Of a DNA stretch of 64,000 nt, positions 8,109 to 16,103 are shown piece after piece; position 1 is the first letter of the stretch, and each line of letters opens with the position of its first letter. A program made the translations under genes and the position numbers. Source of the DNA: Haliscomenobacter sp040401995 (GTDB taxonomy: Bacteria; Bacteroidota; Bacteroidia; Chitinophagales; Saprospiraceae). Location: contig JBBANM010000018.1 in the NCBI GenBank assembly GCA_040401995.1, positions 21,073 through 85,072 of the forward strand, read 5' to 3'. Under the pieces are notes generated by a model. It did no database searches, had not been told where the DNA came from, and saw nothing but the letters and a program-made list of their open reading frames with translations.

Positions 8109-8822
8109 ATGAGGACAAAAACAATTAGACACTTAATTTTTTTCGCATTGTTTGCAGGACTATTTTCTTGTGGCGACAGCAAAACTTCGGACAATCAAGT
8201 AGTGACACAAGCACCTTTTGCACCATATAAAATCTTGCGTACAGAACCTTATGAAACGAGTGGCAAAGCTCAAATCAAATGCTATGCTTATTTGACTACT
8301 GACACCATTACAACAGACAAATTATCTGTGACATTGACTAAAATATACGATGGAGTAAAAAATTACAGCGACTTCAAAAGCCATTCCTCGCCAACTGTTG
8401 TTGCAGTTTATCTTTTTACAAGTGCGGACAAGGCGACTGACATGCCAGAGGCTTGGATAGCTATGTTAAGTAAAACCCCATCGGAAAATGAACCGAGAAT
8501 TACCTTTGACGACTTTGAAGTAAAAGCTATGGTTGGTGCTACTGACAATCAAAAAGACGAAGACGAAATAAAATATGAGCAAATCAGTGAGTATTTAAAA
8601 CAGCGTAACACTGACCTTTGCTTTATTTACAAAACCCTTTACGATATGGAGGGACAAACCATTAAGCAAGCGGACATTAAGTATCCCGACTTTGGCATAG
8701 ATCATTCGGAGTATCAAGGCAAACTTTACGCAGAGGAAAAAAAGAAACTGTTCAAAAAGTATAACATCAACGACAGCGTATCAACTACCATCACCGTTTT
8801 CGGTATGACTTACTGTAAATAA
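8109..8822 (+). CDS. Predicted lipoprotein, unknown function
   Basis: The protein has 237 residues and an N-terminal lipoprotein signal (hydrophobic stretch about 9-20, lipobox ending in Phe-Ser-Cys at residue 21). The mature protein is soluble and Thr/Asp/Lys-rich, with no domain I can name. The gene starts 64 bp after the cassette core GTTATCGGC. By position it would be the gene of the next cassette, but no matching downstream core is found before the tRNA. Its GAC-rich codon choice matches the preceding small secreted protein rather than the replication module. Confidence 0.7.
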   Translation: MRTKTIRHLIFFALFAGLFSCGDSKTSDNQVVTQAPFAPYKILRTEPYETSGKAQIKCYAYLTTDTITTDKLSVTLTKIYDGVKNYSDFKSHSSPTVVAVYLFTSADKATDMPEAWIAMLSKTPSENEPRITFDDFEVKAMVGATDNQKDEDEIKYEQISEYLKQRNTDLCFIYKTLYDMEGQTIKQADIKYPDFGIDHSEYQGKLYAEEKKKLFKKYNINDSVSTTITVFGMTYCK

Positions 8823-8995
8823 AACTTAACAAAACAAACATTTAAAGACGCTTATTGAGGTAATGGATTAAATTAAGCATGACTTGAAGACTAGAAGAAC
8901 CATTTAGCATTCTTTAGCCTAAAGAAGTTATGAATTTATTCAGGAAACACCCAAAACACCTCAAACTAGTAACTCAAAAGGTAACTCTAAAAAGA

Positions 8996-9028
8996 AAAGC
9001 CTCGCAAATTATTGATTTACAAGGCTTT
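8996..9028 (-). terminator. Terminator of the tRNA-Ser transcript
   Basis: AAAGCCT (8996-9002) pairs with AGGCTTT (9022-9028), and the inner AAAT pairs with ATTT. On the minus strand the stem is followed by a T-rich run, directly downstream of the tRNA 3' end. Confidence 0.6.
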
Positions 9029-9042
9029 CTTTTGTAACGATG

Positions 9043-9130
9043 CAGAGAAGAAGGGATTCGAACCCTCGATACCCTTTTGGGGTATACACGCTTTCCAGGC
9101 GAGCCTCTTCAACCACTCGAGCACTTCTCT
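9043..9130 (-). tRNA. tRNA-Ser (anticodon GGA)
   Basis: On the minus strand the acceptor stem AGAGAAG pairs with CTTCTCT, followed by discriminator G, as in serine tRNAs. The T-loop GGTTCGAATCC is perfect. The anticodon loop CTGGAAA gives anticodon GGA. A long variable arm (built around TATACCC and GGGTATC) is the class II feature of tRNA-Ser. The anticodon stem has one mismatch. CCA is not encoded. Its 3' end faces the accessory island and is the likely integration site. Confidence 0.95.
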
Positions 9131-9205
9131 AAAAGGTTGTTTTTTTCGGAAACCGTGCAAAGATACTGCGCTTACTGATCTTTTGCACGTTTTTTTGGAA
9201 TATTC

Positions 9206-9988
9206 TTAATTCGCCGAAGATACCGGCACAAAAAGCGCCTCCGCATTGGCCGTCGTAATACTGGCCGCCTCTTCCAACGACACCTTTTTAATCTCCGCCA
9301 AACGCTCCAATACCTTGGTCAGGTACGCGCTTTCATTGCGTTTGCCGCGGTAAGGCACGGGCGCCAGGTAAGGCGCATCGGTTTCGAGCACCAAATAAGA
9401 CAGATCAATTTGTTCCACAATCGCATCCAAACCCGATTTTTTAAACGTCAATACCCCGCCGATGCCCAGCAGAAAGCCCATTTCAATGGCAGCTTCTGCC
9501 TGTTCGAGGTTGCCGGAAAAACAATGAAAAATTCCGCGCATGCGCGCATGACGCACCTCGCGCAACAAATCCAAAATCATATCAGTTGATTCCCGGGAAT
9601 GGATCACAAAAGGGATGTTGTATTGTTTTGCCCATTCTACTTGGGTCAAAAATGCCTCTTCCTGCTCCGCCACAAAGGTTTTGTCCCAATACAAATCCAT
9701 GCCGATTTCGCCGATGGCATAAAAAGTACGCTGCGACAACCAGTTTTTGACAATCGCCAATTCTTCGCGAAAGTTTGCCTTCACCGAGCAAGGGTGCAAA
9801 CCCATCATGGGATGACAATGCGCCGGAAAAGCGGTCTCCAAAGCCAACATGCCCGCAATCGTTTTACTATCCACATTGGGCAGGTAAAAATCGCTAACGC
9901 CAGCGGCAATGGCGCGTTCTACCATAGCGGTGCGGTCTTCAGCAAATTGTTCGTCGTACAAATGGGTGTGCGTATCAATAATTCTCAT
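9206..9988 (-). CDS. tatD: TatD family metal-dependent hydrolase
   Basis: This TIM-barrel metal-dependent deoxyribonuclease has 260 residues from the chosen Met. The protein begins Met-Arg-Ile-Ile-Asp-Thr-His-Thr-His, the first metal-binding motif of the family. The other signature blocks are present: Ala-Ile-Gly-Glu-Ile-Gly-Met-Asp, Pro-Phe-Val-Ile-His-Ser-Arg, Gly-Ile-Phe-His-Cys-Phe-Ser-Gly and Leu-Glu-Thr-Asp-Ala-Pro. A start 60 bp further upstream would add 20 residues not seen in the family. The gene is divergent from the RNase H gene. A promoter with TAGTTTTG at 10010-10017 (minus) lies 22 bp upstream of the start. Confidence 0.93.
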   Translation of the reverse strand: MRIIDTHTHLYDEQFAEDRTAMVERAIAAGVSDFYLPNVDSKTIAGMLALETAFPAHCHPMMGLHPCSVKANFREELAIVKNWLSQRTFYAIGEIGMDLYWDKTFVAEQEEAFLTQVEWAKQYNIPFVIHSRESTDMILDLLREVRHARMRGIFHCFSGNLEQAEAAIEMGFLLGIGGVLTFKKSGLDAIVEQIDLSYLVLETDAPYLAPVPYRGKRNESAYLTKVLERLAEIKKVSLEEAASITTANAEALFVPVSSAN

Positions 9989-10009
9989 GGCGAATTTGAA
10001 AATTTGCTG

Positions 10010-10043
10010 CAAAACTAGGTTATTTTGCCCAAACAAATGCAAA
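10010..10043 (-). promoter_or_regulatory. Bacteroidota-type promoter of tatD
   Basis: On the minus strand TTTG (10040-10043), a 22-bp spacer and TAGTTTTG (10010-10017) match the TTTG / TAnnTTTG consensus. It lies just before the tatD start codon. Confidence 0.55.
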
Positions 10044-10047
10044 GCCA

Positions 10048-10689
10048 ATGAGCAAAAGCAGCAAGTACTATGTAGTATGGGAGGGTGTTAACCCCGGAAT
10101 TTACGCCTCTTGGGCCGATTGTCAGGTGCAAATCAATGGTTATCCGGGCGCGAGGTACAAGTCATTTACCTCCAAAGAGGAGGCGGAAGCCGCTTTTCAC
10201 GGAGCAGCAGCGGATTATATTGAGGTAAAAAAAGGCGGCGAAAAAAAACCTACTCCTAAGCCAGTCTCTAGCGCTACCAACAAAAAGATCATTGCCAATA
10301 GCATCTCGGTGGATGCCGCATGTAGTGGTAATCCGGGAAAAATGGAATACCAGGGCGTAACGACCAGCGGTAAGGATCACCTTTTTCACAAAGCTTTCCC
10401 ACTGGGCACCAACAACATTGGCGAGTTTTTGGCTCTGGTGCATGCTTTGGCTTTATGCAAAAAAGAAGGTTGGGATTTGCCAATTTACTCCGACTCGCGC
10501 AACGCGATCAATTGGGTGAAGGCCAAAAAATGCAAAACCACCTTGGTACACAACAACAAAACCGCCGAACTACACGAGGTGATTCGTCGGGCCGAAAAAT
10601 GGTTGGCAGACAATATCTATTCCAATAAAATCATCAAATGGGAAACCGAGGATTGGGGGGAAATACCCGCTGATTTTGGGCGGAAGTAG
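10048..10689 (+). CDS. rnhA: Ribonuclease H with N-terminal viroplasmin domain
   Basis: The protein has 213 residues. Residues about 5-50 are a caulimovirus viroplasmin-type RNA:DNA hybrid-binding domain (Tyr-Tyr-Val-Val-Trp-Glu-Gly, then Ala-Arg-Tyr-Lys-Ser-Phe). After a Lys/Pro linker comes an RNase HI domain with the catalytic acidic residues at Asp89, Glu126, Asp149 and Asp209. It degrades RNA in RNA:DNA hybrids such as Okazaki primers and R-loops. This domain order is usual for Bacteroidota. The stop codon lies inside the first unit of a 72-bp tandem repeat. Confidence 0.93.
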   Translation: MSKSSKYYVVWEGVNPGIYASWADCQVQINGYPGARYKSFTSKEEAEAAFHGAAADYIEVKKGGEKKPTPKPVSSATNKKIIANSISVDAACSGNPGKMEYQGVTTSGKDHLFHKAFPLGTNNIGEFLALVHALALCKKEGWDLPIYSDSRNAINWVKAKKCKTTLVHNNKTAELHEVIRRAEKWLADNIYSNKIIKWETEDWGEIPADFGRK

Positions 10690-10975
10690 AGCCATATTGC
10701 AATGTGGCTAACAACATCAGAATCAATTTCTTATAATTGTGGTTCAGCACAGATTCGGTAGAGCCACATTGCAATGTGGCTCTACGGTACTGGAGCCTAT
10801 CTCCTATAATTGCGGTTCAGCACGGATCTGGTAGAGCCACATTGCAATGTGGCTAACAACATCATAATCAATCTCTTACAATTGTGGTTCAGCACAGATT
10901 CGGTAGAGCCACATTGCAATGTGGCTCTACGGCTTTCGAGCATATCTCTTATAATTGTGGATCAGCATAATATTG
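10686..10975. repeat. Four-copy 72/73-bp tandem repeat with palindromic core
   Basis: The palindromic core GAGCCACATTGCAATGTGGC occurs at 10689 (one base different), 10761, 10834 and 10906, giving periods of 72-73 bp. Units 1 and 3 continue with GGCTAACAACATCA, while units 2 and 4 continue with GGCTCTACGG. The array is therefore a duplicated pair of units (A-B-A-B, about 145 bp). It starts at the stop codon of the RNase H gene. Each core can form a stable hairpin and could serve as a bidirectional terminator or protein-binding site. Confidence 0.9.
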
Positions 10976-11021
10976 TATGCCACATAATGACCAAAAAAAA
11001 CCGCTTCAGAACCCGCAAAAC

Positions 11022-11585
11022 CTACTTCAACACCGCAAATTTCAATTTGTAATCGGCCTGTACCTTTCCCTTCCGGATATTCTCCAATCGGTTGCGGATC
11101 ATCGAGCGTTTGATCGGTTTCAGGTGCTCCACAAACAGGATACCGTCGGTATGATCATATTCGTGTTGGATCACCCGGGCGTTGACGCCGTCAAACGTTT
11201 CGGTATGCTCTACAAAATTTTCATCTTGGTAACGCAAAGTGATCACTTGCGGACGATCTACGTCGCCGCGAATGTCGGGAATGCTCAAACAGCCTTCTTC
11301 GTAGGCCCACAGATCACCGCGTTCTTCAATCTTTTGCGCATTGATGAAGACCTTCTTGAAACCTTCAAACTTTTTCTCCCGTTTTTCGGCCAGTTGAATG
11401 GTGTCAATCACAAAGAGGCGAATCGATTTACCAATTTGCGGCGCTGCCAAACCCACTCCTTCTGCGTGGTACATCGTTTCCCACATATCATTTATCAACT
11501 TGGCCAATTCTGGATAATCTGGCCCAATTGGCTCCCCCACTTTCTTCAAGGTTGGTTGACCGTAAGCATAAATCGGTAACAACAT
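11022..11585 (-). CDS. def: Peptide deformylase
   Basis: This enzyme removes the formyl group from nascent N-terminal methionine. With the ATG at 11585 the protein has 187 residues. All three family motifs are present: Gly-Val-Gly-Leu-Ala-Ala-Pro-Gln (43-50), Glu-Glu-Gly-Cys-Leu-Ser-Ile-Pro (96-103, metal ligand Cys99) and Gln-His-Glu-Tyr-Asp-His (140-145, two metal ligands and the catalytic Glu). A TTG 18 bp upstream is in frame but unlikely as start. The gene follows ruvX at 91 bp, a common pairing in the phylum. Confidence 0.96.
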   Translation of the reverse strand: MLLPIYAYGQPTLKKVGEPIGPDYPELAKLINDMWETMYHAEGVGLAAPQIGKSIRLFVIDTIQLAEKREKKFEGFKKVFINAQKIEERGDLWAYEEGCLSIPDIRGDVDRPQVITLRYQDENFVEHTETFDGVNARVIQHEYDHTDGILFVEHLKPIKRSMIRNRLENIRKGKVQADYKLKFAVLK

Positions 11586-11676
11586 CAGTTTTCTTTTTAT
11601 CAATCGAAATACAAATATCGAAAGATTTAAGTTTTAAGCGCCGCAAAATTCAGATAAATTAATGTCGATTCGGGGA

Positions 11677-12099
11677 TTATAATGAATACCGCTGTCGCTC
11701 CATATACTCCTGCAAAATTAGCACCGCGCTGATCTTATCCACCAAACTTTTATCCCGGCGTTTTTTTTGCCCAATCCCACTCTGGCGAATGATCTGCTCC
11801 GCATCTTTGGAAGTATAGCGCTCATCTTGCATGATGATTTCGATATTTGGGTACTCTTTTTGCACCTTGCGTACAAACCCCTTGACCAAATGCGCGATCT
11901 GCGCCGGACTGCCGTCCAATTCCAGCGGGTCGCCCACCACCATTTTTTCCACCTCCTCTTCCGCCAGGTATTTTTTCAAAAAATCCATCAAATCACCTGT
12001 AGCCACCGTATCCAAACCATTGGCAATGATTTGCAGCGGATCCGATACCGCGATGCCGGTGCGTTTGGAGCCATAGTCAATAGCCATTATTCTTGCCAC
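11677..12099 (-). CDS. ruvX: Holliday junction resolvase-like YqgF/RuvX
   Basis: The protein has 140 residues, the usual length of the YqgF family of RNase-H-fold nucleases. These are implicated in pre-16S rRNA processing and proposed as resolvases. Seen are the N-terminal Ile-Asp-Tyr-Gly-Ser-Lys-Arg-Thr-Gly motif, Val-Val-Gly-Asp-Pro in the middle, and Gln-Asp-Glu-Arg-Tyr-Thr-Ser near residue 90, followed by the helical Asp-Lys-Ile-Ser-Ala end. It lies upstream of def on the same strand. Confidence 0.95.
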   Translation of the reverse strand: MARIMAIDYGSKRTGIAVSDPLQIIANGLDTVATGDLMDFLKKYLAEEEVEKMVVGDPLELDGSPAQIAHLVKGFVRKVQKEYPNIEIIMQDERYTSKDAEQIIRQSGIGQKKRRDKSLVDKISAVLILQEYMERQRYSL

Positions 12100-12168
12100 A
12101 ATACTATTTTATAGGATGATGGGGTGTTCTGAAGCCCTTTTTTGAAAATTTGTGAAAGCTTAGCACCT

Positions 12169-12294
12169 CACCTTCGGTGAAGAGGCTTTTTAACATATAA
12201 CTACAAATTTCACAAATTTTCACAAACTTCGTTTGCGACAAGAGCACAAAAGCAAGTTTGCCTTTGAATTTGTGAAAATTTGTGCAATTTGTGG
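12169..12294. repeat. Inverted repeats in the ruvX-methyltransferase gap
   Basis: CACAAATTTTCACAAA (12211-12226) is the exact reverse complement of TTTGTGAAAATTTGTG (12269-12284), so a 16-bp perfect stem with a 42-bp loop can form. A smaller hairpin (CACCTTCGGTG) lies just before it. The gap from 12100 to 12430 holds no supported gene. Confidence 0.7.
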
Positions 12295-12396
12295 CGGAAA
12301 AAATGTTTAGTCGCATCGCCAAAGGCGAGGTGCCAAACTTTCATCGTGTTTTTCGAAAAAAAGAAGGCGCCACCTTTTTTGCCCTCCGCTTTTCGC

Positions 12397-12404
12397 TACC
12401 TTTG
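12397..12404 (+). promoter_or_regulatory. TAnnTTTG promoter element of the methyltransferase-manA unit
   Basis: TACCTTTG matches the -7 consensus of Bacteroidota sigma factors and lies 27 bp before the start codon at 12431. The -33 element is poorly defined. Confidence 0.45.
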
Positions 12405-12430
12405 GACGAAAATCCCGCAAAACTACGGCA

Positions 12431-13225
12431 ATGTTTGAGTTTCATCAAGACAAAGAAACCTACTTCGATTACCAATACCGCACCGGTAGAGATTTCCTTC
12501 TTCCATTTGTTTTGGAAAAAAGTAGTTTGCCGCCGCAAGCCAAAATTCTAGAAATTGGCTGTGGCGAAGCAGGCGTCCTTAAAGCGTTCCTCGAAGCTGG
12601 ACATACCTGCGTGGGGATTGAACTACAAGCCCACCGCGTAGAATTGGCCAAAGTATTCCACGCCGAAGCGCTGGCTAAAGGACAAATCCAGTTTGTGACC
12701 CGCAACATTTACGACATCGACCCGGAAAAAGAGCTATCGTTCAAATTTGACCTGATCATCCTCAAAGACGTCATCGAGCACATCCCCGACCAAGAGCGGT
12801 TCATGGGCTTTTTAAAAGCCTTTTTGGCGCCGGGCGGTAAAGTCTTTTTTGCCTTCCCACCCTGGTACATGCCTTTTGGCGGGCACCAACAGATCTGTAA
12901 AAACAAATGGCTATCGCGCCTACCCTATTACCATATTTTGCCCAAACCCCTTTACCGCTGGTTGCTGCAAACCGGCGGCGAACCAGCCGATCGAGTACAA
13001 GAACTCCTGGAAATCAAAGATACCGGCATTTCCATCGAGCGTTTTGAGCGAATTTTGCGCCAAAAAGGCTATGCTGTACTGCTGCGCCGCATTTATCTCC
13101 TCAATCCCATTTATTTTTTCAAATTTGGCCTCAAACCACGCATCCAAACACCCCTAATTAGCGTAATTCCCTATTTACGCGATTTTATATCCACCGCAGT
13201 CTATTATCTGATAGAACCCAAATAG
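12431..13225 (+). CDS. SAM-dependent methyltransferase
   Basis: This class I methyltransferase has 264 residues. The SAM-binding motif I is Leu-Glu-Ile-Gly-Cys-Gly-Glu-Ala-Gly (40-48), followed by an acidic residue in Gly-Ile-Glu-Leu. The motif Asp-Leu-Ile-Ile-Leu-Lys-Asp-Val-Ile-Glu-His-Ile follows near residue 110. This form is shared with UbiG-like and glycan-modifying enzymes. The C-terminal 100 residues, with many aromatic and basic residues, may contact a membrane or lipid substrate. The substrate cannot be told from the sequence. It is 8 bp from manA and probably co-transcribed with it. Confidence 0.85.
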   Translation: MFEFHQDKETYFDYQYRTGRDFLLPFVLEKSSLPPQAKILEIGCGEAGVLKAFLEAGHTCVGIELQAHRVELAKVFHAEALAKGQIQFVTRNIYDIDPEKELSFKFDLIILKDVIEHIPDQERFMGFLKAFLAPGGKVFFAFPPWYMPFGGHQQICKNKWLSRLPYYHILPKPLYRWLLQTGGEPADRVQELLEIKDTGISIERFERILRQKGYAVLLRRIYLLNPIYFFKFGLKPRIQTPLISVIPYLRDFISTAVYYLIEPK

Positions 13226-13233
13226 AACGTTGT

Positions 13234-14448
13234 ATGAACATCCAAAAAACAGTTTACCGATTAAAAGGCGCAGTTCAGCACTATGCCTGGGGCGGCCATC
13301 ATTACATCCCAACCCTATTGGGCATCCGGAATACTAAAGCCGAACCCTTTGCCGAATATTGGATGGGCACCCACGATCGGGGAGCGGCTAAAGTCATCTT
13401 GCCCGATGGTACGGAAAAAAATTTGGATGCCTTGATCGCCGAAGCACCGGTAGATTACTTAGGCGCTGCTACCGCGCAGCAATTCCACAACAAACTGCCT
13501 TTTTTGCTCAAAATTTTGGATGTCGAAAAAATGTTGTCGATCCAGGCACACCCCAATAAAACTGAAGCAGAGATAGGTTTTGCCGCCGAAAACGCCGCCG
13601 GTATTCTGCTCGACGCGTTCAACCGCAACTTCAAGGACGACAACCACAAACCCGAGATGATGGTGGCCTTGACCGATTTCTACCTGCTCCACGGTTTTCT
13701 TTTCCCGGATGCGATCACCCATAACTTGACCACTGTTCCTGAATTACAAACCTTAGCGCCCATTTTTGCCGAACAAGGTCTAAAAACATTTTATCAGGGA
13801 TTGATGACCATGCCGCAAAACCGGGTCGATGAACTGCTGCAACCGCTGGCCACGCGTTTGATCCCCCTTTTGGAAGCTGGCAAACTGGATAAAACCAAAG
13901 CCGAATACTGGGCAGCCAAAGCCCTGCGCGATTTTCGTTTGCCCAATGGCAGCTACGACCGCGGCGTGTTTTCGATTTTCATCATGAACATTGTGTACTT
14001 GAAGCCCGGACAGGGCGTATACCAAGGCGCGGGTTTACTACATGCCTACCTGGAAGGCGTGAATGTGGAGCTGATGGCCAATTCTGATACCGTTTTCCGC
14101 GGCGGTCTTACCGATAAGTATGTAGACCCGGCGGTGTTGGTGGCGCATTTGGATTTTAGCCCCATCATACCCCAACCTTTAAGCGGAGAAGCCCTGAGCG
14201 CTTCGGAAAATGTATACCGCACCCCTTCACCAGATTTTGAATTGCGTACGATTCACCTGGAGGAAGGCGAAAATCATGAGGAAATCAATACGCCTGGAGC
14301 GGCGGTCTTGATTGTGCTGGAAGGTGAATACGACTTGGGCGGACACAGCGCTGAGATGGGCGAGGTGTTTTTTGTGCCGGCGGGTACGGATTTTGGGATC
14401 AGTTGTCGGGAAGCAGGGGTGATTTTTAAGGCGACGGTGCCGGGGTGA
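13234..14448 (+). CDS. manA: Mannose-6-phosphate isomerase, class I
   Basis: This enzyme interconverts mannose-6-phosphate and fructose-6-phosphate and so supplies mannose for polysaccharides. The protein has 404 residues, the usual class I length. Seen are Gln-His-Tyr-Ala-Trp-Gly-Gly near the start, the zinc-site block Leu-Ser-Ile-Gln-Ala-His-Pro-Asn-Lys (about 104-112) and Asn-His-Lys-Pro-Glu-Met. The later Tyr-Leu-Glu-Gly-Val-Asn-Val-Glu-Leu-Met-Ala-Asn-Ser-Asp block carries the active-site residues. It begins 8 bp after the methyltransferase stop codon. Mannose supply would fit the glycosyltransferase genes at 41554-45629, but that link is inferred. Confidence 0.95.
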   Translation: MNIQKTVYRLKGAVQHYAWGGHHYIPTLLGIRNTKAEPFAEYWMGTHDRGAAKVILPDGTEKNLDALIAEAPVDYLGAATAQQFHNKLPFLLKILDVEKMLSIQAHPNKTEAEIGFAAENAAGILLDAFNRNFKDDNHKPEMMVALTDFYLLHGFLFPDAITHNLTTVPELQTLAPIFAEQGLKTFYQGLMTMPQNRVDELLQPLATRLIPLLEAGKLDKTKAEYWAAKALRDFRLPNGSYDRGVFSIFIMNIVYLKPGQGVYQGAGLLHAYLEGVNVELMANSDTVFRGGLTDKYVDPAVLVAHLDFSPIIPQPLSGEALSASENVYRTPSPDFELRTIHLEEGENHEEINTPGAAVLIVLEGEYDLGGHSAEMGEVFFVPAGTDFGISCREAGVIFKATVPG

Positions 14449-14567
14449 TTTTTAAGAATGTCTTAATATCCCTTGTTTGAAGCTAAAAATCTCCCAGCCA
14501 TTCTCTTCCATTTCAAAGCAATAATCCAGTGACTTACATTTAGGAAAATCAAAATGCGCCTAAACAC

Positions 14568-16103
14568 TTATTGCTTTTTGGGAAGCGCTTGAACGTAGGG
14601 GATGAGACAAGCGACAAGAAGACCTATCAATTGGACACCATAAAAGGCTGCGTCAATAGGATAACCAAATAGGCTTAAGGTTACACCATCTCCATAATTC
14701 AACGCACCTAGCAAAGTTAAAGCTATTCCCAAAAAAACCATATTTATACAAATTTTGAAATAGGGATACTGCTTTTTGTTGAATTGCATCCAAACCAATC
14801 CGATAAAACCAGCAATAGGCATCAATAGATATGCCCCCGTATTGAACATTCGCCAATATTTTTTGATTATATCTGCATCCTTTATCCCAAAAAAAGACCA
14901 AGCAAACCAAGCCAATAGCGCGAAAATTCCGACTTGCAACAAATGACGGAGAGACAAAAAAGAAATAAGAAAAAGTGCCGGCACTAAAAAAAGAAGATAA
15001 TTGCCAACCCGAAAAAAATATCGCCAAAAAATCCCTTCATGCAAAAACTGACGGGCATGCTTAACACTTGTAATGGCATCTTCAATCTGATAGGGCAAAC
15101 TTGGGATAATGATCAATGGATCTTTATTAATAGTATCTTGCTTATTGGTGATGTCATAATGCAAGGCCAAGGCATCAATTTTTTTGAATTTTTCTTTGGA
15201 AGAAAAGGCTGAATAAACCAACGGATCCGACAAATCCCATTGATACCACAGATCCGACAGATAAGTCTGATAAGACCGATATGACTGATAAGTCCGATAC
15301 GACAGACTTGACCGATCCGACCGATACGACCGATACGACAGATACGACAGACTCGACAGAGATGACCGATCAGACAGAGATGACCAATCAGACAGACTCA
15401 ACAGATACGACCGATACGACAGATCCGACAGATCCGACAGTTCCGACCGATGTACAAGTCCTAACAATTTAACCCAATAGCCTGTATCTAGCGTATAACG
15501 ATGGCGCAAAATTCCCTCCTCGTTGATCCATTCTTTTTTTAAGGCTTTTTCTCGAATTTTAAAAAACTGGAGCGTATCTTGAGGAATGTTAAAGGAAGTA
15601 TCCTGAGGTAAAAGCATCATTCCGTAAGGGTATATACCGCTTTTTTGAAAAGTTTCGATATGATCCTCATCCATCCAAAACCAAGCCGTATGTACAATCG
15701 TTCCCATTCGATAAGCACTGGCGGTCACCCCTATTAATAGCCAAAAACACCCAACATAGATAAGCAAAGTCAATAAGGTATCCTTCAATTGATAAAAAGG
15801 AAATCTAGCCTGAAACTGCTTATATGCCCAGATCACCGCACAAATCAGCACTAAAGCCAAAGTATAAATGTAAATCGCATCATATCCAAACTCAATTGGT
15901 TTAATAGGATCAACTACCCATTTAGATCCATTCTTGTGCACCGGATATGAAAATCCTGCCCCAAACAAAACAGCCGCTCCTACCAAAGCGTATAACACCA
16001 CAAAATGTGCCCCGGTAAGCCACAAAACAGGATAGCTCTCCAGCAGGTACCCATCCCACTTGCGCAGAAAACCCGGAACCAGCCATTTATAAATTATCTT
16101 CAT
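14568..16103 (-). CDS. ABC-associated multi-spanning membrane protein with Ser-x-x repeat
   Basis: The protein has 511 residues. Hydrophobic helices lie at about 25-50, 78-95 and 108-130, and at least four more occur between about 360 and 505. It may serve as the membrane part for the ATPase encoded just upstream; the two genes overlap by 17 bp. Residues 219-293, in the large loop between the two membrane halves, are a low-complexity run in which Ser recurs about every third residue with Leu, Tyr, Asp and Arg between. The DNA there (15225-15449) is a degenerate 9-bp tandem repeat related to GATACGACA. I know no family with this insert. A permease role is inferred from context. Confidence 0.7.
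   Translation of the reverse strand: MKIIYKWLVPGFLRKWDGYLLESYPVLWLTGAHFVVLYALVGAAVLFGAGFSYPVHKNGSKWVVDPIKPIEFGYDAIYIYTLALVLICAVIWAYKQFQARFPFYQLKDTLLTLLIYVGCFWLLIGVTASAYRMGTIVHTAWFWMDEDHIETFQKSGIYPYGMMLLPQDTSFNIPQDTLQFFKIREKALKKEWINEEGILRHRYTLDTGYWVKLLGLVHRSELSDLSDLSYRSYLLSLSDWSSLSDRSSLSSLSYLSYRSYRSDRSSLSYRTYQSYRSYQTYLSDLWYQWDLSDPLVYSAFSSKEKFKKIDALALHYDITNKQDTINKDPLIIIPSLPYQIEDAITSVKHARQFLHEGIFWRYFFRVGNYLLFLVPALFLISFLSLRHLLQVGIFALLAWFAWSFFGIKDADIIKKYWRMFNTGAYLLMPIAGFIGLVWMQFNKKQYPYFKICINMVFLGIALTLLGALNYGDGVTLSLFGYPIDAAFYGVQLIGLLVACLIPYVQALPKKQ
15225..15449. repeat. Degenerate 9-bp tandem repeat inside a membrane protein gene
   Basis: Units such as GATACGACC, GATACGACA, GATCCGACA and GAGATGACC follow in register for about 225 bp. 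On the minus strand they encode the Ser-x-x repeat of the membrane protein. On the plus strand they read as an open Thr-Asp-rich frame. Slippage by whole 9-bp units would keep the frame. Confidence 0.9.

Larger units (their letters stand above)
1..9042. mobile_element. tRNA-Ser-adjacent accessory island (right part only)
   Basis: The stretch to the left of the tRNA-Ser gene holds only accessory genes. These are a DUF3987 ATPase, a VirE-N/primase-like protein, an excisionase-type HTH protein, unknown membrane and secreted proteins, and two sets of 9-bp iterons. Ordinary housekeeping genes begin directly on the other side of the tRNA. The tRNA is on the minus strand, so its 3' end, the usual target of tyrosine integrases, faces this region. 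No integrase gene and no second copy of the tRNA 3' end is visible here, so the left boundary and the integrase would lie before position 1. That it is one integrated element is an inference. Confidence 0.5.

Noticed and set aside
9043..9130. Second attachment site within the window
   Set aside because: No second copy of the tRNA 3' sequence was found between 1 and 9042, so only one end of the island can be marked.
9012..9209. Small protein spanning the tRNA gene
   Set aside because: The frame runs through the tRNA-Ser gene on the opposite strand and is open only by chance.
10686..10975. CRISPR array
   Set aside because: The units are repeated over their full length, including the parts that would be spacers, and no cas gene is nearby. 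It is an ordinary tandem repeat.
10810..11052. Small repeat-encoded protein
   Set aside because: It is translated from the tandem repeat array and contains the palindrome twice; there is no evidence of coding.
15281..15472. Thr-Asp repeat protein on the plus strand
   Set aside because: It is the antisense reading of the 9-bp repeat inside the membrane protein gene and lacks any promoter or flanking coding signal.
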